A stretch of DNA of 18,981 nt from an uncultured Candidatus Saccharibacteria bacterium (GTDB taxonomy: Bacteria > Patescibacteriota > Saccharimonadia > Saccharimonadales > Saccharimonadaceae): assembly GCA_947364965.1 (NCBI GenBank), contig CANAUU010000007.1:1-18981 (forward strand), given 5' to 3'. The notes beneath the pieces were generated by a model. It was given only the letters and a program-made list of their open reading frames with translations, was not told the DNA's origin and did not search any database. Both the position numbers and the translations under genes were made by a program. Shown piece by piece: positions 14,682 to 18,981 of this stretch. The stretch's first letter is position 1; the number at the start of each line of letters is the position of its first letter.

Positions 14682-15959
14682 ATGGCAATCAATAAAATTA
14701 TTAAGTCAAAAATAAGCGCTAGCAAAAAGGGTGCCGTCTCGCTCTATATCGTAGTTTTTACAACTATCCTGTTCGGAGTTATTGCGCTTAGTTTCTTGCG
14801 TATTGTTCTCTCTGAATCCAGCAGCACTAGTCACGATGATTTGTCGCGCTCCGCTTACGATGCAGCTATGGCCGGAGTAGAAGACGCGAAGACTGCTGTC
14901 AACAAGTATTACAGTTGTCTCGCTAGTGCTGGCAAAACCCCAGCCACTTGCGATTACGTGGTGCTCTTTGATGATAGATGTGACAATTCTGATGGCATTG
15001 GTCTAGCGCGTTATCTCTATAAGGACAACTATACCGGTGGCGAAGTCCTCATTCAACAGAACAGCGTCGGCAGCAGCGCTGATAACAATTCTAACCAGGC
15101 TTACACCTGTGTCATCCTTTCTGACGTTGTCCAAGACTATCGAGGCACTTTGACGTCGGATACTCGCACAAAAGTCGTCCCACTTCGCATCTACGATGGC
15201 GGCACCGACGCTTCGTCCGCTACCATTCAAAAAGTTGATTTTGAATGGTTCTCCAGTCTCAACGAGGGTACCGAACGCCCGGACGGGCTTTTCAATACGG
15301 ATAACGGGTTAAGCTTTGAGAGTGATACTAATAAAACCGTTCCGCCCACCATCCAACTTACTTATATTAAGGTCGGTCCCAATATTAACATTGACAATTT
15401 TCATCAAGCAAACTCTAATGGATTCGAATATAGCACTATGGTTATCATTCCGAACGGACAAAGCCAAAATGGAGCCACTACAGTAATTAGTGCAGATGAC
15501 CGAGCTCGAGCGGGCAATATCAGCGCTGGGGTAAACTCCCCATTTGGAGCCACATGCTCTACGACAAAAGAGTTCGCCTGTAAAGTAAGTCTAAACGAAA
15601 CGAACATTGGTGCTAACGAGACCGCTTTCCTCATAGTCTCTCTCCCGTATAAAGAGACTGTCTCGGATTTCGCTGTCACGCTTTACGATGGCGATTCGAA
15701 AGTTCTTCCTTTTGAGGGTGTTCAGATTAGTGTCGACTCTACTGGTCGCACAGACACTCTTGTCCGCCGGGTTGAATCTCGCCTTGACCCCGCCGACCTC
15801 TTCTTCCCCTATCCGCAATACGCTCTTGAACTCAGCAATCCTGACGGTGGCGATGCGCTAAAGAAAAACTTCTGGATCACTGCTAACTGTTGGTTCAGCC
15901 AACCCAGCACCGGAGGAGTTGCTACGCAGTGCAATAACAACGGTAATATTGGTGGCTAG
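14682..15959 (+). CDS. PilX/GspK-like pilus protein lacking Glu+5
   Basis: A 425-aa protein. The leader MAINKIIKSKISASKKG ends at Gly17, and the hydrophobic helix AVSLYIVVFTTILFGVIALS follows. The +5 position is Tyr, not Glu. After the helix comes SSSTSHDDLSRSAYDAAMAGVEDAK, the Ala/Arg-rich helix typical of PilX/GspK-like proteins (S..A..AA.AGIE.A). GspK also lacks Glu+5 and caps the pseudopilus tip. A large Ser/Thr/Asn-rich outer domain follows, with cysteines at CLASAG, CDYVV, CDNSD, CVILS, CSTTKEFAC and CWFS...CNN. It is the last gene of the operon, 14 nt after the preceding stop, without a good Shine-Dalgarno sequence. TATAAT at 14663-14668 and 14672-14677 could be internal promoters. A strong terminator follows about 48 nt after the stop. 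Confidence 0.74.
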   Translation: MAINKIIKSKISASKKGAVSLYIVVFTTILFGVIALSFLRIVLSESSSTSHDDLSRSAYDAAMAGVEDAKTAVNKYYSCLASAGKTPATCDYVVLFDDRCDNSDGIGLARYLYKDNYTGGEVLIQQNSVGSSADNNSNQAYTCVILSDVVQDYRGTLTSDTRTKVVPLRIYDGGTDASSATIQKVDFEWFSSLNEGTERPDGLFNTDNGLSFESDTNKTVPPTIQLTYIKVGPNINIDNFHQANSNGFEYSTMVIIPNGQSQNGATTVISADDRARAGNISAGVNSPFGATCSTTKEFACKVSLNETNIGANETAFLIVSLPYKETVSDFAVTLYDGDSKVLPFEGVQISVDSTGRTDTLVRRVESRLDPADLFFPYPQYALELSNPDGGDALKKNFWITANCWFSQPSTGGVATQCNNNGNIGG

Positions 15960-16006
15960 CGCCACGCTCCTGCAATAACCAAGACCTCTAACCAACAACC
16001 TCACAT

Positions 16007-16035
16007 AAAAACTCCCAGACAAACTGGGAGTTTTA
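16007..16035. terminator. Bidirectional terminator between the pilus operon and rubrerythrin
   Basis: A perfect 11-bp stem, AAAACTCCCAG (16008-16018) with CTGGGAGTTTT (16024-16034), encloses the loop ACAAA. The T-rich arm serves the + strand, and TTTTT on the - strand (from AAAAA at 16007-16011) serves the rubrerythrin transcript. Confidence 0.85.
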
Positions 16036-16051
16036 CTGACATTAATAAACC

Positions 16052-16600
16052 TTAGTAATTCACAGCGCGAATCTCAAAGAAAGCCTGCGGATGTGCACAA
16101 ACTGGGCAAACTTGCGGCGCTTGTTCGCCAGTATAGATATAACCACAGTTGCGGCATTTCCAAACCGTCACCTTGTCGCTCTTGAACACCATATCGCTAT
16201 CGACGTTCTCTTTCAGCTTCATATAGCGTTCTTCGTGCTCTTTTTCGATTGCGGCGACCTGCTCAAATTTTACAGCGATATCTTCATAGCCTTCTTCGCG
16301 GGCTTCAGCCGCAAACTGTTCATACATTGTCGTCCATTCATATTTCTCACCCTCAGCAGCCGCCTTTAAATTCTCGCTCGTTCCAGCAATTTGCCCGCCG
16401 TGGAGCAATTTATACCACATCTTCGCGTGCTCACGCTCATTAGCTGCGGTTTCCTCAAAAATTGCCTTGATTTGTTCATAGCCGTCCTTCTTGGCCTGCG
16501 AAGCAAAAAATCCATAACGCACGGAAGCCTGCGATTCGCCAGCCAGTGCCGCCTCCAAGTTCTTCCAAGTTTTACTACCTTGTTCAAGTGCTTTTGTCAT
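16052..16600 (-). CDS. rbr: Rubrerythrin
   Basis: A 182-aa protein of normal rubrerythrin length. The N-terminal four-helix di-iron domain carries AGESQA (Glu22), NEREH (Glu55, His58) and the second half-site EEGYEDIAVKFEQ...AIEKEHEERY. The C-terminal rubredoxin domain has CRNC (149, 152) and CPVC (165, 168), separated by the usual spacing with GYIYTGEQAP between. Rubrerythrin reduces hydrogen peroxide to water with electrons from rubredoxin/NAD(P)H and protects anaerobes and microaerophiles; it is cytoplasmic. AAGGAGGAG lies just before the ATG and an extended -10 about 30 nt upstream, so it has a short normal leader, unlike the leaderless neighbours. The gene is monocistronic and faces away from ruvB. 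Confidence 0.95.
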   Translation of the reverse strand: MTKALEQGSKTWKNLEAALAGESQASVRYGFFASQAKKDGYEQIKAIFEETAANEREHAKMWYKLLHGGQIAGTSENLKAAAEGEKYEWTTMYEQFAAEAREEGYEDIAVKFEQVAAIEKEHEERYMKLKENVDSDMVFKSDKVTVWKCRNCGYIYTGEQAPQVCPVCAHPQAFFEIRAVNY

Positions 16601-16628
16601 TCTCCTCCTTAGTCTACTTTATTCCATT

Positions 16629-16637
16629 ATTATATCA
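16629..16637 (-). promoter_or_regulatory. rbr: Extended -10 promoter of rubrerythrin
   Basis: TGATATAAT on the - strand, with an expected start near 16622 and a ~22-nt leader containing AAGGAGG before the ATG at 16600. Confidence 0.6.
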
Positions 16638-16648
16638 TAGACAGGAGA

Positions 16649-16773
16649 GGTGAGCGGCAAGTCCAGTTCCTTTGAGGACTCCCGCGACCAACGGGAAGCG
16701 GATAGGGCGCCGGCTCGTCTGTGACGACAGACCGAGCCAAGCGCGCCTCAAAGAGACCGGCTTACTGCTCACC
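16649..16773. ncRNA. Highly self-complementary 125-nt element, candidate structured RNA
   Basis: Ends GGTGAGC (16649-16655) and GCTCACC (16767-16773) pair perfectly, and the stem continues inward (GG-AAG-TC with GG-CTT-CT, one mismatch and G-T pairs) to about 15 bp. A second perfect stem is CTTTGAGG (16670-16677) with CCTCAAAG (16746-16753). Inside are a small hairpin TCCCG/CGGGA (16680-16684, 16692-16696) and an 11-bp hairpin GGCTCG-TCTGT / ACAGA-CGAGCC (16712-16722 with 16727-16738, one bulged C, loop GACG). This nested, branched layout suggests a folded RNA, but the strand is undetermined and I see no strong dedicated promoter. I could not match it to SRP RNA, 6S RNA, tmRNA or RNase P RNA. 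Confidence 0.5.
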
Positions 16774-16779
16774 AACGTG

Positions 16780-16788
16780 TGCTATAAT
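16780..16788 (+). promoter_or_regulatory. ruvB: Extended -10 promoter of ruvB, leaderless start
   Basis: TGCTATAAT ends 6 nt before the ATG at 16795, placing +1 on the start codon. This decides the ruvB start against longer in-frame openings beginning at 16672. Confidence 0.66.
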
Positions 16789-16794
16789 GTTCTT

Positions 16795-17907
16795 ATGGGA
16801 ATACAGAGAGGCATGGAGGTAAACTCAACCGATGCGACCAATATTTTTGCCGCTCCACCCGCCAGCAACGCAGGGAAGGCACGGAAGAAACGTGAACGTG
16901 CCATCGATGCCAAGGTTAATGAAAACGACCTATCCGAACAAGCCGAAGAAGTTTCGCTCCGTCCGCTTTGCTTCGCTGATTATATCGGCCAAGAACGCCT
17001 GAAAAGCAACCTTAAACTCGCTATTGATGCTGTCAAGAAGCGTGATGACGGCACCACCCTCGATCATGTTTTACTTTACGGTCCGCCAGGTCTTGGCAAA
17101 ACTACCATGGCTAATATCATTGCTCACGAGCTTGGCGCCAATCTCCGTGTCACCAGCGGTCCCGCTATCGAGCGCGCCGGCGATCTCGCTTCCATACTCA
17201 CAAACCTTCAAAACGGCGATGTTCTGTTTATTGATGAAATTCATCGTCTGCGCCGCGCCGTCGAAGAGGTTCTTTATTCGGCGATGGAGGATTACAAACT
17301 CGATATCGTTATTGGCAAAGGTCCCGCCGCGCGCTCTGTTCGACTAGATTTACCACAATTCACGGTCGTCGGCGCCACTACGCGCACCGGCTCACTCGCT
17401 GGCCCTCTTCGCGATCGATTTGGTCTCATTCACCGCCTTGAATATTATCGTGTCGCCGAAATCGAAAAAATCATTAGTCGCACCGCTCGTCTTCTCGGCA
17501 CCGAAATTGCTCCTGAGGCTACCGCCCTCCTCGCGACCCGCTCTCGTCTTACTCCGCGTATTGCTAACCGTCTCACTAAGCGCGTGCGCGACTATGCTGA
17601 AGTCCATGGCGACGGCTATATTGATACTGAATTGACCCAAGGTGCTCTGCACCTTATGGAAATTGACGAACTCGGTCTCGACCCGGCCGACCGCAATATG
17701 CTTGAGCTTATGCTTGAAAACTACGGCGAGCGTCCAGTTGGCTTGACCACAATTGCTGCCCTAACCGGTGATGAGGCTGCCACTATTGAAGATTATTACG
17801 AACCTTATATGCTTCAGCTTGGTCTCATCGAGCGCACTCCGCGTGGCCGTTCCGTCACAAAAAAAGCTCAAGAGCATCTCACTAAAGTCCGTCAGAGCTT
17901 CGCCTGA
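16795..17907 (+). CDS. ruvB: Holliday junction branch migration DNA helicase RuvB
   Basis: A 370-aa protein. RuvB is the hexameric AAA+ motor that, with RuvA, drives Holliday junction branch migration. Visible motifs are [12 protein letters not shown] (start of the core), Walker [10 protein letters not shown] (96-104), Walker B LFIDEIH (144-150), sensor 1 VGATTRTG (192-199), arginine finger GPLRDRFG (203-210) and sensor 2 [18 protein letters not shown]. The C-terminal winged-helix domain ends [15 protein letters not shown]. The start is set by the leaderless promoter; an internal ATG at 16813 would remove six residues. About 50 residues before the core ([13 protein letters not shown]..., then a basic KARKKRER) exceed the usual short N-terminus. 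ruvA and ruvC are not next to it in this window. Confidence 0.95.
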   Translation: MGIQRGMEVNSTDATNIFAAPPASNAGKARKKRERAIDAKVNENDLSEQAEEVSLRPLCFADYIGQERLKSNLKLAIDAVKKRDDGTTLDHVLLYGPPGLGKTTMANIIAHELGANLRVTSGPAIERAGDLASILTNLQNGDVLFIDEIHRLRRAVEEVLYSAMEDYKLDIVIGKGPAARSVRLDLPQFTVVGATTRTGSLAGPLRDRFGLIHRLEYYRVAEIEKIISRTARLLGTEIAPEATALLATRSRLTPRIANRLTKRVRDYAEVHGDGYIDTELTQGALHLMEIDELGLDPADRNMLELMLENYGERPVGLTTIAALTGDEAATIEDYYEPYMLQLGLIERTPRGRSVTKKAQEHLTKVRQSFA

Positions 17908-17912
17908 GAACG

Positions 17913-17921
17913 TGCTATAAT
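17913..17921 (+). promoter_or_regulatory. Extended -10 promoter of the DUF1704 gene, nearly leaderless
   Basis: TGCTATAAT lies 8 nt before the ATG at 17930 and only a few bases after the ruvB stop, so the mRNA would begin at or within about 2 nt of the start codon. No Shine-Dalgarno sequence is present. Confidence 0.58.
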
Positions 17922-17929
17922 TAAGACGT

Positions 17930-18928
17930 ATGCATTTTGAAGATATTCCCGCATCGTTGTCAGAAGATGCTGTGGCGTCTGAGCAACAGGAACGCCCTGC
18001 AGTATCCTTTGAAGATATAATCTCCGAAATCGATAACGCGGACGTCACGGTTTATGAAAAACTAAACCCAACTAATATGAAAGCTGCCCGTGATGAATTT
18101 CTATCAGACAGCTCACTCGTCCATCCGAATAATATCTATGGGAACCTTAATCTCGAAGAAGTTTCCGCAAATCTCACTGCGCTTGATATTGCGGAAGGCG
18201 AACTGGCGCAGGGAGATGATATTTCTGATAAGCAAAGACGCTATGCTGAACTCATCATTCAAGACCATCGTCTAGCTAATGACTTTCTCGTCGCAAATAT
18301 TGCTTATAATTCTGCTGAAACTCCTGCAGAAAAAGCAGAAGCTGCTTTGTATCACCGCGAAGCAAACGAAGCTTATTACGGTAAGCCAGATGAAGCTACC
18401 TTCTCCGCGCTACTGCAGGAAAAACTTAACAAAATCCAGCTCAAGCAGCTCCGCCCGGATGATCAGGAACTCTACCAATCTCTACTTGAAAGTATTGGCC
18501 CACTCGAAGAAGCTAGCCAAAACCGTTTTAAGCCACAGCCAGAAACTGTCGCGCGCTTTTCGGAAATAATCCAAGACTTTTTCGCAGATCCGTTTAGCCA
18601 TATTCCGGAAGACCAGACCACTTTTACGCCCGAAGAGGCCGCCAGTATTACAAACGAGATTCTTTGCGACGAACTCGGTGGCGATTCCACTGACTATCAC
18701 GCCACGGTTGACCCAGAGCGGGCGAATGCTAGTGTTGATCATAACGAACGCCTAATCGTTTTTCCCGGAGCCCGTCCCAAGGGGAATTATACTCGCGATG
18801 AACTCAAAACCATCATCGTTCACGAACTCGGCACGCATGTTTATCGCGCACTAAACTATGAATCTCATTCGTTAGGCGCTTTTTCACACGGTATGCCTGG
18901 CAATGAAACTTGGGATGAAGGCGTTGCG
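17930..18928 (+). CDS. DUF1704/MATCAP-family metalloprotease-like protein, 3' end missing
   Basis: 333 genuine residues are visible, then the sequence runs into adapter. Residues ~1-60 are acidic and probably flexible, and ~60-200 helical and charged. The catalytic region includes DYHATVDPE and IVFPGARPKGNYTRDELKTI, and then VHELGTHVYRALN, whose HELGTH (298-303) is the HExxxH zinc motif. ETWDEGVA at 326-333 corresponds to the downstream EGLA-type glutamate motif of the family. DUF1704 (PF08014) contains the eukaryotic tubulin tyrosine carboxypeptidase MATCAP and bacterial 'QEGLA motif' proteins of unknown substrate. There is no signal peptide, so it is probably cytoplasmic. It is transcribed from its own promoter just behind ruvB. 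The missing C-terminus prevents judging the full active site. Confidence 0.78.
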
Positions 18929-18981
18929 AGATCGGAAGAGCACACGTCTGAACTCCAGTCACTAAGGCGAATCTCGGTTGG
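18929..18981 (+). other. Illumina adapter read-through (assembly artefact)
   Basis: From 18929 the sequence is the TruSeq-type adapter beginning AGATCGGAAGAGCACACGTC and running to AGTCAC (18957-18962). The 8-base index TAAGGCGA (18963-18970) and ATCTCG (18971-18976) follow, and the last five bases no longer match the adapter. Translated in frame it gives the well-known contaminant peptide RSEEHTSELQS. It is not biological sequence. Confidence 0.97.

Noticed and set aside
16757..16766. RNase P 3'-end-like string ACCGGCTTAC in the structured element
   Set aside because: The other conserved RNase P blocks (GAGGAAAGTCC, the P4 partner and the GGTAA motifs) are missing, and 125 nt is far too short.
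16672..16794. In-frame upstream extension of ruvB from 16672
   Set aside because: It would be coded within the self-complementary element and across the ruvB promoter. The residues do not resemble RuvB, and the leaderless ATG at 16795 explains the start.
1..18981. CRISPR arrays, insertion sequences or transposases
   Set aside because: I saw no regularly spaced repeats, no transposase-like ORF and no element-type terminal repeats other than the 125-nt hairpin element, which lacks visible target duplications.

Overview
Organism. The window reads like a Patescibacteria (CPR) genome, most likely Candidatus Saccharibacteria (TM7). The reasons are a TrbL/VirB6-type membrane protein with very large soluble flanks, a type IV pilin-like operon with RRG|DTLIEV-type and KKG|FTIIEV-type leaders, a short FtsB/DivIC-like protein, tight ATGA/TAATG gene junctions, standard stop codons (TGA is a stop), and extended -10 promoters (TGnTATAAT) that place transcription starts on or next to the ATG. 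This assignment is inferred from gene content, not from a marker-gene tree. The sequence ends in an Illumina adapter, so the right edge is a contig end. Layout. (1) 1-4392, +: the tail of an unidentified gene overlaps by 4 nt a 1362-aa TrbL/VirB6-like protein, probably the edge of a type IV secretion-like locus. (2) 4393-5238: a promoter, a 111-aa zinc-ribbon protein and a hairpin-rich intergenic region with a bidirectional terminator. (3) 5239-6321, -: a lipoprotein with a PD40/TolB-like propeller segment, of Bacillota appearance and a candidate for horizontal transfer. (4) 6533-7002, +: a tiny two-gene unit, a 29-aa ORF followed by a Fic/Doc-family toxin, transcribed from a leaderless promoter. 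(5) 7007-7082, -: a CAU-anticodon tRNA with encoded CCA, most like tRNA-Ile2. (6) 7381-7818, +: an FtsB/DivIC-like division protein. (7) 7941-15959, +: a six-gene operon containing a single-pass membrane protein, a 1094-aa secreted surface protein, three prepilin-like proteins and a PilX/GspK-like protein. It resembles a minor-pilin plus tip-adhesin set. (8) 16052-16600, -: rubrerythrin. (9) 16649-16773: a strongly self-complementary 125-nt element between divergent promoters. (10) 16795-17907, +: ruvB. (11) 17930-18928, +: a DUF1704/MATCAP-like metalloprotease cut off by adapter sequence (18929 to about 18976). How the genes fit together. Two surface machines dominate: a T4SS-like membrane component and a type IV pilus-like minor-pilin module. 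In an epibiont, both would be natural candidates for host attachment, motility or exchange with the host. The rest is housekeeping (division, translation, recombination, peroxide defence), a toxin module and one probably imported lipoprotein. The least explained features are the large pilus-operon surface protein, the 29-aa toxin partner, the 125-nt structured element and the repeated leaderless promoter geometry.
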